64,000 bases of DNA from Protea cynaroides (taxonomy: Eukaryota > Streptophyta > Magnoliopsida > Proteales > Proteaceae). The number at the start of each line of letters is the position of its first letter. The first letter of the stretch is position 1. Positions 11,255 through 22,260 of the stretch are shown piece after piece. Location of the stretch: positions 80,172,149 through 80,236,148 of the forward strand of contig CM053266.1 in assembly GCA_028583415.1 (NCBI GenBank), in the 5' to 3' direction. The notes under the pieces were generated by a model. The model ran no database searches, was not told the DNA's origin, and saw only the letters and a program-made list of their open reading frames with translations. A program made the translations under genes and the position numbers.

Positions 11255-11653
11255 TTTTTGATCGCATCATTATGCTTGGAATACATGAAGTTGATCCCAT
11301 CAATATGCTTGAAATTTTTATAAAATTGGTCCACATGAATGGAATTGTTATGAGATTGATCGCATCATTATGCTTGGAATTTTTATAAAATTGGTCCACA
11401 TGAATGGAATTGTTATGAGATTGATCCCATCAATATGTTTGGAATTTTTTATAAAATTGGTCCACATGAATGGAATTATTGTGAGATTAATCGCAACAAT
11501 ATGCTTGAAATTTTTATAAAATTGGTCCACATGAATGGAATTGTTATGAGATTAATCCCATCAATATGTTTGAAATTTTTATAAAATTGGTCCACATGAA
11601 TGGAATTGTTATGAGATTGATCGCATCATTATGCTTGGAATTTTTATAAAATT
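11255..11653 (+). repeat. 65-bp tandem array in the LTR of B (left part)
   Basis: Repeats of a unit of about 65 bp containing ggtccacatgaatgg, gttatgagattgatc and atgcttggaattttta. The array continues after element C at 20874-21200. The complete version is in the 3' LTR at about 25870-26530. Confidence 0.75.
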
Positions 11654-13099
11654 TGTCACACCCCAAATTCTGATCCAACCAGAATGGTGTGAGTGAACCG
11701 TCATTGAACCAACGGTTCACACCAGGATCTCGAATAGGCCGTGTCTATTCATACAAACTATTACACATAACCAACAATCAGAATATAAATATTACAGCGG
11801 AAGACTTTAAATAGAATGAACTGAGTATCTATTGATAATTTAAATAAAATATTTAATTATTCAAATCCAAACATAAACTATAATATCTTTTACATCTCTT
11901 AATACCAAACAAAAATAACGGGAACAACTAAATAAAAATCCATCACAAGTACACACAGAAAGGGCACTCGAATGAAGCATCATGCTCGTCCTCCCCGGCT
12001 TGTACATCCAGAGCAGCCACACCACCGTACGCCGAAACGTTCACGTAGTCGTCCACGGTGTATCCTGCATCAACATCTAAAAGCAATGTATATACAAAGG
12101 GTGAGCTACCAACACAGCTCAGTAAGACAATCAGACAGTTTCACAAGATTATGCATGAGTAACAATCAATTTTATACTGTGGTCTGGTTTTAAGTTTGCA
12201 ATGTGCTATAGAAAGGTTTGCTGGCCCCCGCACCTCTATACACGAGTGTGTGGCTCCTCATGGTTCACACCCCCATTGGCCCACATGCACCCACCATGGA
12301 ATAGAGATAGAGCTAAGATACCCACGTACCTCCCCTGATACTCAACCCATACCAGTACCTAAGCCCCTACTGCCAGGGCTCGCAAACTGGGCTCGCAACT
12401 AACCAATCCTATATGTCATCAATGTATGCTCTATCCCAACACAGCCGTCTACGGCATAGAGATAGAGCTAAGGCATTCCCACACCTCCCCTGATGCCCTA
12501 TCCGCAACTAACTCACTAGGATAGAAACATAACGCAGGTAGACCCTATCCCAACATAACTCCCTACGGCATAGAGATAGAGCTAAAGCATCGTGGACAAG
12601 CCAGCGTCGACTCGGAATCCACAGTACCACATAACAATGGCCGGGACAACATCAATATCGGAGACCACCGTACCACGACCTTCCCCTGATGCCCCACCCG
12701 TACCGAGCATGTTAAGACAGAATACTACAAAATGTGCTAATGTGAAGAGCGATCCCAGGCCCATGCCCCACTCCACACACTAACGAAAACAATCACATGC
12801 CTAACAATCACATCCTATAAATGCATGAACAGTAATAATAACTGAAAGTAAATGATGGCATGTGAATATGCACCAACAACACATCTCATATATATTCAGG
12901 TTATTAACAAAGGTTTACTGTCCATTAATTATTAGGTTTAGGTCAGATTCCCTTACCTGACGCTCGTTCGATAACTTGCTCCATGTCGCAATATTCAAAC
13001 GACAAGTCACAAAGTCCTACAATATTATTAGGGTTTCATTAAAATAACATTCTTAGAGTTTCATGTTGGTCGAAAACCAACATAAATTACAAAATACCC

Positions 13100-13262
13100 T
13101 CATAGAGCTGACCGGTGGCATGTACCGATCGCAGCTCTGTGGGAAAGACTGGCGACCGGTATGGTTAGCCGGTCCCCACAGATAACCTCCCGAGAGATAG
13201 CGGTCGCAACATACCGATCGCACTATGTGCACCCGGTATAGTCGACCGGTATGTCTCCAGAA
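13100..13262. promoter_or_regulatory. Downstream ACCGGT/GGTCGC motif cluster in LTR C
   Basis: Roughly eight motifs such as gctgaccggt, gcgaccggta, agcggtcgca and gtcgaccggta occur in both orientations within 160 bp. On the LTR's strand this lies about 420 bp past the TATA box, in the presumed transcribed part. The equivalent clusters are at 53745-53880 and 60615-60770 in element G. Confidence 0.5.
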
Positions 13263-13678
13263 GACCATACATGGGTTTTTCGACTGCCGACGATCATCCT
13301 CCATGGATTTTCAGGGTTTCTCCTATCCATTATAAGTCTAGGCTTTGAGTTAGAGTTATCCCCAACTCATTCAAGTCTTATTTCGATGAATATCATCTCG
13401 AAACTCAAATCTAAGGTTTGACGGCAACTTAGGGTTTATCGGCCAATTTAAGGTTTTAGATCAATACCTACTTTGCATGGTATTGATCCACCCACACAAC
13501 TAACATAGGATAAGAAGAATGGTTAAAACACTTACCGTTGACAGGCGTAGCGTGAGCTTCGTCGAACGGTAATGGCGGCTCCTTCTTCTTCCTCCTAGCT
13601 CCTTCTCCTTTCCAACCTCTTTCTCTTCTCTAGGGTTTGCGAGAGACAATGGAAAGGATTTGAGGAGGCTTAAGGGTG

Positions 13679-13686
13679 TATTTATA
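13679..13686 (-). promoter_or_regulatory. TATA box of LTR C
   Basis: The minus strand reads cctataaataca, a plant TATA box, between the two GGTCGAC clusters. Equivalent boxes occur in the other family LTRs at 32466-32473 (plus), 54310-54317 and 61197-61204 (minus). Transcription start was not determined. Confidence 0.55.
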
Positions 13687-13801
13687 GGCTAGAAATAGGG
13701 TTTAGTAACCCTACTAGGATTAGGAAACTTCTAGGATTCAAAATCAGGAAAGCGGGACCCGCAGAGACCAATTTCCAGATTCCCGCACATAGCTGCGCAG
13801 G

Positions 13802-13855
13802 CCATACCGGTCGACCGGTACCAAGACCGGTACCATCGACCGGTATACCTAAAAT
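13802..13855. promoter_or_regulatory. Upstream ACCGGTCGACCGGT cluster in LTR C
   Basis: A perfect palindrome taccggtcgaccggta (13806-13821) is followed by agaccggtacc and atcgaccggtat, four ccggt units in about 50 bp. On the LTR's strand this lies about 120 bp before the TATA box. A dimeric protein-binding site or a foldback is possible. That is inference. Confidence 0.55.
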
Positions 13856-13994
13856 CAGGTATAATTGGTCGACTTCGGTCCGATTTTATACCTGTTTGTT
13901 ATCCGCTTGCCCCGTCTGGCCCGGTGATGATAGGAAAACCTGTCATGACACAAAACCAAGGTTTAGACCGGGTTTTCAGAGTGCGGGTCTTACA

Positions 13995-14092
13995 ACTCCA
14001 CCACCCTTAAAAGAAATTTTATCCCGAAATTTGCATGTAGGTTCTACAACTCCCCCACCCTTAAAAAAAATTTCAGCCTCAAAATTTGAACG
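13995..14092 (-). other. Duplicated polypurine-tract module of element C
   Basis: Two imperfect copies of one module (plus strand: acaactcc, cacccttaaaa, aaattt) start at about 13992 and 14045. On the minus strand each is an aaatttc run followed by an aagggtgg purine tract and agttgta, which is the start of the LTR. The pol stop codon (14079-14081) lies inside the inner copy. Elements F and G show the same doubling. Confidence 0.6.
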
Positions 14093-15400
14093 TACCTTGA
14101 TCGTCAAAAAGGTTAGGGTACTCCTCCCTCATCGCGCTCTCTTCTTCCCAAGTAATTTCCTCCACATTTTGGCTTCTCCAATGCACCTTCACATAGTGGA
14201 TATCCTTGGTTCGAAGTTGCTAAACTTTTCGGCTTGAGAGCATTACAGGCACCACTTCAAAAGTTAAGTCTTCCGTCAAGTCTGGAGGATCAGCGATCAA
14301 GATATGCGATGGATCTCTGACATACTTCTTCAGTAATGATACATGGAACACATTATGAACGCTAGACATAGCTGGTGGTAGAGCCAATTGATATGCTACA
14401 TTACCACGTCGGGTCAATATCTCATACGGTCCCACATACCTGGGGCATAGCTTCCCCTTTTACCAAACCGTTTCAGACCTCGCACCGGTGATACCTTCAA
14501 GAACACTTTGTCACCCACTGCAAACTCCAGATCTCGACGTCGGTTATCCGCATAGTGCTTCTGACGAACTTGAGCTGTCTTTACTCTTTCTTTGATCTTA
14601 TCAATCACTCGATAAGTTTTTCTTCAACAAACTCCGGTCCTACAATTCTTCTTTCTCCCACTTCGTTCCATAACAGAGGTGTACGACACTTCTTCCCATA
14701 GAGTGCTTCATATGGGGCCATCTGAATTGTAGCCTGATAACTGTTGTTGTAAGCGAACTCGATAAGTGATAGCTTATCATCCCAAGCTCCCTTGAAATCT
14801 ATCGCACAAGCTCGGAGCATATCTTCCAAAATTTGAATAGTTCGCTCTAACTGTCCGTCCGTCTGAGGATGGAAAGCTGTACTGAACTTCAACTTTGTTC
14901 CCATAGCTTTCTGTAATCCTTCCCAGAACTTTGATGTAAAACGGGGATCTCTGTCGGATACTATACCCTCCCGGAACGCCATGAAGTCCGACTATATTAT
15001 CAACATATAACTTGGCCGGTTTCTCCATGGTATCTTGAGGTCCGACCGCAATAAATCGAGCTATCTTGGTGGGTCGATCCACTATAACCCGGACCGCATC
15101 CACCGACCTTGGTGTCAAAGGTAAGCCCGATGTGAAATCCATAGTAATACAATCCCACTTCCACGCAGGTTCCGATAATGGCTGTAGTAAACCTGCGGGT
15201 CTCTGCCTTTCTGCTTTAACTTGTTGGCAATTCAAACACTGGAACATGAAGCGAGCTATATCAGCTTTCATACCCCTCTACCAATATAATCTTCTTAAAT
15301 CATGGTACATCTTGGTACTTTCTGGATGTACCGAATATGGAGTGTAATGAGCTTTAGTCATAACTCGATCTCTGATATCGCAGTCTTCACTCTCAGGTAT
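14079..15400 (-). pseudogene. pol: Integrase and chromodomain remnant of element C
   Basis: C-terminal third of a chromovirus pol. In order on the minus strand there is an integrase zinc-finger remnant (CLNCQQVKAER near 15235) and a catalytic core with WDCITMDF (about 15147), SDRDPRF (about 14950) and QLERTIQ (about 14850), the D, D and E positions. A basic C-terminal region follows, then KVFLKVSPVRG, and a chromodomain with VHWRSQNVEEITWEEE (about 14150) ending at 14079. Frameshifts near 15275, 14990, 14605 and 14430 and a stop at 14220-14222 break the frame. The enzyme would join cDNA to chromosomes, with the chromodomain guiding it to marked chromatin. It is dead here. Confidence 0.88.
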
Positions 15401-17110
15401 ACATAACCGCCCACGATACCTGAGTACCTTGCCTGAATCCAAGGTAAAGTCAGGATTGCTCGTACCCTTCTCTAAGTCTTCTTGCACTGTCTTGAGATAT
15501 GGATCCTGAAGGATTGCTACCTTGACTTCATCAACTAGATCCGGTAAGATCTTCAAATCTACGAACATCATGGTGAACTTATGAATCAAGCCTTGCTCAA
15601 CTGGATCTTCTGCAGTCTCTATAATATACTCTTCGTCACCTTCGATTGAACTTGAAGCTGCGGCACATAATGCAGCATTTGTACTTGGCCCAGCCTCGGG
15701 TTTCGATGCCCACTTTCGCCTTAAGGCGTCGGCCACCACATTTGCTTTACCCGGATGGTACTGGATGTCGCAATCATAATCTTTCAACAATTCCAGCCAT
15801 CTCCTCTGTCTCATATTCAGATCCTTCTGAGTGAAAAGGTAGGTTAAGATCTTGTGATCTGACTTGATCTGAAGCTTCTCACCGTACAAGTAGTGTCTCC
15901 AAGTCTTGATTGCATGTATAACCGCTGCTAGCTCCAAATCATGCGTAGGATAGTTCTTCACATGCTCTTTTAACTGTCTTGATGCGTAAGCAATCACCTG
16001 TTCTCCTTGCATCAGAACACACCCAATACCCAACCCTGAAGCATCCGTATATAAAGTAAATGGTACGCTTGGTTCTGGGATGGTCAAGATGGGTGCAGAG
16101 ACAAGTCTTGACTTCAAAGTCCGAAAGCACTTCTCGCACTCATCCGTCCATATGAATTTCTCTCCCTTCTTGGTCAATCCGGTGAGTGGAACAATGATCC
16201 TGGAGTAATCTTCCACGAATCTTCTATAATAACCAGCCAACCCAAGGAAACTACGAATCTCCGTAACATATTTTGGTGCTTCCCATCCTACTATAGCAGC
16301 TATCTTGCTTGGATCAACCTTGATACCGTCTTCAGATACAACATGGCCCAAGAAAGCCACTTCCTTCAGCCAAAATTCGTACTTCTTGAATTTTGCATAA
16401 AGCTTCTCCTGTCTCAGCCGTTGTAGGGCTGCCCTCAAATGTCTTGTATGAGTCTCCATGTCCTTAGAGTAGATCAATATGTCATCGATGAATACGATGA
16501 CCGAAGTGTCCAACATATCATGAAACACTCGGTTCATCGGTTCCATAAACGACGCTGGAGCATTGGTCAACCCGAAAGACATAACTAGAAACTCATAATG
16601 CCCATACCTCGTCCCTGGCGATCTTGAATATCTCCGGCCTTGATCTTCAATTAGTGATACCCCGATCGGAGATCGATCTTTGAAAAACCTTTGCACCTCA
16701 AGCTGGTCAAACAAGTCATCGATCCTAGGCAAAGGATACCGATTCTTGATCGTCAACTTGTTCGGTTCACGATAGTCAATACACAGACCTTACACTTCCA
16801 TCCTTCTTCTTGATGAATAATACGGTGCTCCCCAAGGCGATATACTAGGTCGTATGAAGCCCTTATCCAACAATTCTTGTAATTGGGTCTTCAACTCCTT
16901 TAACTCGGGTCGGGGCCATTCCGTATGGTGCTTTAGACACCGGTGCCGAACCCGGCATAAGATCTATTACAAATTTCGTAGCCCTGTCCGATGGTAAGCC
17001 TGGAAGCTCCTCTGGAAATACATCTGGGAACTCCCAAACCACATCTATATCTTCCATCTTGAGTGATTCTGTCGTGAGATCGACTACAGATACTAGATAC
17101 CCCACTCCCC
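15278..17110 (-). pseudogene. pol: Reverse transcriptase and RNase H remnant of element C
   Basis: The longest readable block in the window is a frame of 492 residues at 15278-16756. It contains the RT catalytic motif FIDDILIYS (about 16480), FLGHVVSEDGI, the connection FLGLAGYYRRFVEDYS, and RNase H marks TDAS (about 16050), DLELAAVIHAIKTWRHYL and SDHKILTYL. The HPGKANVVADAL stretch lies near 15740. The N-terminal RT (16757-17110) is shifted out of frame at about 16780-16860. The same region is present in broken form in F and G. It copies RNA to DNA and removes the RNA strand in the family. Confidence 0.92.
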
Positions 17111-17159
17111 CTTTCTCTAGGCATTGCTTGGCTTTTAGGGGCGAGAGAGAATCAGCTTC

Positions 17160-17510
17160 CGCTTCCTAGATAGCTTGATCCCAACCAAAACTATACTCCC
17201 TTCCCTCTTTGTCGAGAAGCACAAGCTTCCTTTCACCACATAAAAGGATGGCCGAATGATGGCCTAGCCAATCCATTCCCGGGATGACATCAAAGTCTGC
17301 CATCTCAAGTAGTACTAGGCTTGCTTCTAAGTCTCGGCCCTCAATACATACGATACATGGTCCATAATATTCGGTCAAAGCCACTTCGACTCTAGTGGAG
17401 AGCGAACTATCAAGCTTGGGTTCAAATGCTTGATTGGTAACTCCATTCGCTTCCCAAAAAAAATAGAAACAAAGGAGTGCGTGGCCCCAGAGTCAAATAA
17501 TACTCTGGCG
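17160..17510 (-). pseudogene. pol: Retroviral-type aspartic protease remnant of element C
   Basis: Minus-strand reading contains LFDSGATHSFVS (about 17465-17500), the aspartic protease active-site loop with its D-S-G triad. GMDWLGHHSA follows at about 17275-17300, typical of gypsy protease ends. A small frameshift lies at about 17460 in an A-run. It would cut the polyprotein into its parts. Confidence 0.8.
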
Positions 17511-17529
17511 GGTATACCAGCTACATTTA

Positions 17530-18791
17530 CAATTCCTGAAATTTATTGCCCCTTAGATCTACATGCTCATGCAAAATGAAAGAATAAGCCAAATAGTAAG
17601 GGATAGAGTCGTACCGGTTACCACATCGGGTGATGCGGCTGCCTCTTCGATGGTGACCGCATACACTTTTCCTTCTTTGGGGAGGTTGCTTCTTAGGTAG
17701 AGTGCAGTTCCTTGCGACATGTCCCAATGCGACGGTTATAACATTTGATATTTGGGTTGTGTCCAGTGAACTATGGCAAGGTGGTGCCGGGTTGTTTCTC
17801 GCGGTGCCTGTAGCGGTCCGTGCCCCGTATGGGCGGAAGGGTCTGTTGTTACCGCCACCCGAACTCTCACTAGCGGTCTCTTCACTCCCCCGTTACGAGC
17901 GAAGAAGCTGTCCCTCTAACCCGGACTCTATCACCCTCGCAACCTGCACAGCCTCGTTGTAGATCTTCTTGTCCAAGCCCAAGATATGCTCTCGATGCTT
18001 CCACGTAGTCCCATAGTGAACCTACGTGTCTTGGTCTCTTCTTCTTGCATACTTGCCGGTGCGAAGAAGAATAGCTCTTCGTACCTCCGTTGATAAGCAT
18101 CTACGGTCGACGAGACTGGCTGCAAATTGAGAAACTCTTTCTCCATTTGATCTTTGAAACTCTTTGGAAAATACTTGTCGAAGAAAGCAACTTTAAACAC
18201 TTCCCAATCAACCGGTGTATACTTGGTTTCCCGGATATGTCCATGTAGAATTCCACCAAGCATTTGCGTCTTCTTTCAGCATATGAGTGGCAAATAATAC
18301 TTTTTCCTCCTCAGTACAAGTCATCAATCGGAAGTTCTTTTCCATCTTTGCAACCCACTGTGCTGGCCACAATGGTTTCCCTGTCCTTCCCGTGAACGAT
18401 GAAGGTTTCAACTTCAAGAATCTGTCCACTGACCTGCTCAAATCATGCTGTCCCTGCGTGTCTGCTCCGTACCATGGTGGTGGATACGGATAAGCTCCCG
18501 GGTAAGCGAGGCGACGGAAAACTGATGCGGTGGTGGTACGTTCTGTGCTTGGCCCCTCGGCCTTGGGCTACTCTGCATCGGTTGGGTAGTATTATTTCTT
18601 CCAGACTCGGGCGTATTTCCAGCGGGAACAGAACCTGTTGGCCTGAGCATCTTCAGTACCTCGCTCAGGAATTCCTTCTGTTGAGCTTGCATCTGATAGA
18701 CCAAGTTTGTAACAATGGTCTCAGAATTCCTGTGAGGTGGGCCAGGTAAATTTGTCGGTACTTATTCTGTTTGGATCTGAGAATAAGACAT
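17530..18791 (-). pseudogene. gag: gag remnant of chromovirus element C
   Basis: Starts at ATG 18791 (MSYSQIQTE), with a stop after nine residues, then an N-terminal region rich in Q and P (18438-18704). The capsid-like part contains WPAQWVAKMEKNF and ANAWWNSTW (about 18260-18400), and then DWEVFKVAFFDKYFP and EFLNLQPVSSTVDAYQ (about 18090-18215). A zinc knuckle near 17700-17740 is damaged by a one-base shift and loss of one cysteine, with GHVARNC still readable. Several frameshifts are present. The product would have been the particle protein. Confidence 0.8.
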
Positions 18792-18984
18792 AACACGTGA
18801 GAACATCAATAATAGTAGTGTTAGTCTTGAATAATGCAAGAGGAAATAGTCGAGAAGTAACATTTCAATTTACACAATTTTTAAAAATTTTAAATTCAAT
18901 TTTCCTGGCTCTTTGGTGCGTACCGGTCGCAACATACCGGTCGCACCCCTGTGGGATATGCTGCGACCGGACATTACCGTTCGA
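18792..18984 (-). other. Truncated leader of element C
   Basis: AT-rich leader upstream of gag, then a short stretch with accggtcgca and gcgaccgg motifs (about 18925-18980). No primer-binding site is visible, unlike in F and G. The normal 5' end seems lost at the join with the inverted LTR arm. Confidence 0.5.
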
Positions 18985-20868
18985 TGAAGCTCACGCTACG
19001 CCTGTCAATGGTAAATGTTTTAACCATTCTTCTTATCCTATGTTAGTTGTGTGGGTGGATCAATACCATGCAAAGTAGGTATTGATCTAAAACCTTAAAT
19101 TGGCCGATAAACCCTAAGTTGCCATCAAACCTTAGATTTGAGTTTCGAGATGATATTCATCGAAATAAGACTTGAATGAGTTGGGGATAACTCTAACTCA
19201 AAACCTAGACTTAGAATGGATAGGATAAACCCTGAAAATCCATGGAGGATGATCGTCGGCAGTCGAAAAACCCATGTATGGTCTTCCGGAGACATACCGG
19301 TCGACTATACCGGGTGCACATAGTGCGACCGGTATGTTGCGACCGCTATCTCTAGGGAGGTTGTCTGTGGGGACCGGCTGACCATACCGGTCGTCAGTCT
19401 TTCCCACAGAGCTGCGACCGGTACATGCCACCGGTCAACTCTGTGAGGGTATTTTGTAATCTATGTTGGTTTCCGACCAACATGAAACTCTAAGAATGTT
19501 ATTTTAATGAAACCCTGATAATATTGTAGGACTTTGTGACTTGCCGTTTGGATCTTGCGACGTGGAGCAAGTTATTGAACGAGCGTCAGGTAAGGGAATC
19601 TTACCTAAACCTAATAATTAATGGACAGTAAACCTTTGTTAATAACCTGAATATATATGAGATGTGTTGTTGGTGCATATTCACATGCCATCCTTTACTT
19701 TCAGTTATTATTACTGTTCATGCATTTATAGGATGTGATTGTTAGGCATGTGATTGTTTTCGTTAGTGTGTGGAGTGGGGCATGGGCCTGGGATCGCTCT
19801 TCACATTAGCACCTTTTGTAGTATTCTGTCTTAACATGCTCGGTACGGGTGGGGCATCAGGGGAAGGTCGTGGTACGGTGGTCTCCGATATTGATGTTGT
19901 CCCGGCCATTGTTATGTGGTACTTGTGGATTCGAGTCGACGCCGGCTTGTCCACGATGCTTTAGCTCTATCTCTATGCCGTAGGGAGTTATGTTGGGATA
20001 GGGTCTACACCGTTATGTTTCTATCCTAGTGAGTTAGTTGCGGATAGGGCATTAGGGGAGGTGTGGGAATGCCTTAGCTCTATCTCTATGCCATAGACGG
20101 CTGTGCTGGGATAGAGCATACATTGATGACATATAGGATTAGTTAGTTGGGTGCCCGAGCCTCGGCCGGGGGGGCTTAGGTCCTGGTATGGGTTGAGTAT
20201 TAGGGGAGGTACATGGGTATCTTAGCTCTATCTCTATTCCATGGTGGGTGCATGTGGGCCAATGGGGGTGTGAACCATGAGGAGCCACACACTCGTGTAT
20301 AGAGGTGCGGGGGCCACCAAACCTTTCTATAGCACATTGTAAACTTAAAACCAGACCACAACATATAATTGATTGTTACTCATGCATAATCTTGTGAAAC
20401 TATCTGATTGTCTTACTGAGCTGTGTTGGTAGCTCACCCTTTGTATATACATTGCTTTTAGATGTTGATGCAGGATACACCGTGGACGACTACGTGAACG
20501 CTCCGGCGTACGGTGGTGTGGCTGCTCTGGATGTACAAGCCGGGGAGGACGAGCATGATGCTTCATTCGAGTGCCCTTTCTGTGTGTACTTGTGATGGAT
20601 TTTTATTTAGTTGTTCCCGTTATTTTTGTTTGGTATTAAGAGATGTAAAAGATATTATAGTTTATGTTTGGATTTGAATAATTGGATATTTTATTTAAAT
20701 TATCAATAGATACTCAGTTCATTTTATTTAAAGCCTTTCGCTGTAATATTTATATTCTGATTGTTAGTTATGTGTAATGGTTTGTATGAATGAACACGGC
20801 CTATTCGAGATCCTGGTGTGAACCGTTGGTTCAATGACGGTTCACTCACACCATTCTGGTTGGATCAG
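18985..20868 (+). repeat. Inverted partial LTR copy at the right end of element C
   Basis: Reads in plus orientation and is the reverse complement of about 13575 down to 11668 in LTR C, with high similarity throughout. For example, the 64-residue frames at 12582-12776 (minus) and 19770-19964 (plus) are nearly identical. It stops about 14-16 bp short of the LTR tip (ggttggatcag, then host-array sequence). It includes tagctctatctcta repeats and a GGTCGAC-type cluster (19275-19435). The two arms form a 1.9-kb inverted repeat around a 5.4-kb centre. Confidence 0.85.
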
Positions 20869-22260
20869 AAATTGATCCACATGAATGGAATTGTTATGAG
20901 ATTGATCACATCATTATGCTTGAAATTTTTATAAAATTGGTCAACATGAATGGAATTGTTATGAGATTGATCGCACCATTATGCTTGGAATTTTTATAAA
21001 ATTGGTCCACATGAATGGAATTGTTATGAGATTGATCGCATCATTATGCTTGGAATTTTTATAAAAATTGATCCACATGAATGGAATTGTTAAGAAATTG
21101 ATCCCATCAATATGCTTGAAATTTTTATAAAATTGGTCCACATGAATGAGATTTTTATGAGATTGATGGATCCCATCAATATGTTTAGAATTTTTTTTTA
21201 TGAAATTAAGCCGACCATATGCTTGAATCTTGATGAGATTGAATATGGACAATCAATCTAGAATTTTTATGGATCATTGGTCTAGAATTTTGATGTGAAG
21301 TTAATATGGACCATCGATCTGGAATTTCTATGAACCATTGAACTTGGGATTTTGATGTGAAATAAATATGGACCCTTGATCTTGGAATTTTAAGTGAAAT
21401 TTTTGGGCCATTGATTTTGGATATTTTGATGATCAAATATGGACCATTGATCTTAGATGTGTTGATGTTTGAATCTAAACCATTGGATATGAATGATTTA
21501 GAAGAATCCAAACGGTTAGATTATCATCATGTGTGATTTAAACCGTTGGATGATCATCATGAGTTAATTAGATGAATCTGAGCCGTTGATATTGACCATT
21601 TTTGATGATTTCTGAGTCATTGATCAGGATGATCATGTTTTGATGAGATCCGACCATTAGATCCAAGATTTGATTTTGATGCATTAAGGAATTCACATTA
21701 GACCTCAACCATAGATCTAGAGAATCCCATCTGACACATTGAAATATACGTTGTTGAAAAAACATGAGATGCCATGCTTTCTTGCCATATTTAGATGTTC
21801 ATTGTCATACTTAGATGCTCATTGCCATATTTGGATATTCATTGCCATATTTAGATGCTCATTGCCATATTTGGATGCTTATTGCCATATTAGATGCTCA
21901 TTGCCATATTAGATGTTCATTGCCATATTAGATACTCATTTCCATATTTGGATGTTCATTGCCATATTCATTGCCATATTTAGATACTCATTGCTATGTT
22001 TGGATGCTCATTTCCATTGCCATATTTGAAAGATTTTTAACAATCTTACTGTATGTGAATCTCTTGCCATAAATGTTTTATGTGTCATATTTAGATATAA
22101 TATTCTATTTTTGGCAATAACTTATTTTATGCAACACCCTAGTTGAACTGCCATACATGCATACTTCTAGAAGACAATCTAGGCGTGGGGACGTGCATTT
22201 AGACGCCCACATTCTTGGGAAGGGCATAATTGGGATAATAAAAACCTTAATAAAGAAAAA
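20869..22260 (+). repeat. 5' LTR of element B, second piece
   Basis: Resumes B's LTR after element C, with the rest of the 65-bp array and then atggacca-type repeats and short gccatattt repeats. It matches 26270-27656 of the 3' LTR. It runs into the N gap after aataaagaaaaa. The last 880 bp of the LTR (matching 27657-28536) are not present before or after the gap. Confidence 0.85.
21770..22030 (+). repeat. 20-bp tandem array (gccatatttagatgctcatt)
   Basis: About a dozen variants of the unit attgccatatttagatgctc in B's 5' LTR. The array is repeated with fewer and different units in the 3' LTR (27110-27345). The unit-number difference between the two LTRs shows slippage after insertion. Confidence 0.8.

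Larger units (their letters stand above)
9076..11653 (+). repeat. 5' LTR of element B, first piece
   Basis: Collinear with 23768-26350 of the 3' LTR. In order it holds regions where tacaaagtg and similar phrases recur (9460-9960), an AT-rich tract (about 10170-10315), a purine-rich tandem array, an aactcaggtaagtc splice-donor-like site near 11140, and the start of a 65-bp tandem array. It stops where element C inserted, after aaatt (11649-11653). Confidence 0.85.
11654..13994 (-). repeat. 3' LTR of element C
   Basis: A 2,341-bp LTR from tgtcacacccc to gggtcttaca. It contains three tagagatagagctaa repeats (about 12301-12316, 12458-12474 and 12571-12587), conserved tatacacgagtgtgtg (about 12238), a TATA box (13679-13686) and accggtcgac-type motif clusters on both sides of it. 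The end nearest 13994 is followed by a duplicated polypurine module. Confidence 0.9.
11654..20868 (-). mobile_element. Element C: Tekay/Del-type chromovirus with inverted LTR arms
   Basis: Inserted in the 65-bp array of B's 5' LTR. A full LTR (11654-13994) is followed on the minus strand by chromodomain, integrase, RNase H, RT, protease and gag remnants up to 18791. Instead of a second LTR in the same orientation behind a primer site, the right end is an inverted partial LTR copy (18985-20868). The flanking aaatt at 11649-11653 and 20869-20873 could be a TSD, though at the right end it overlaps what the LTR itself would read. The pol ends in a chromodomain, which places it among chromoviruses. 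Confidence 0.8.

Noticed and set aside
12582..12776. 64-residue frame repeated at 19770-19964
   Set aside because: The similarity is due to the inverted LTR copies. It is not kept in the LTRs of F or G, so it is not a gene.
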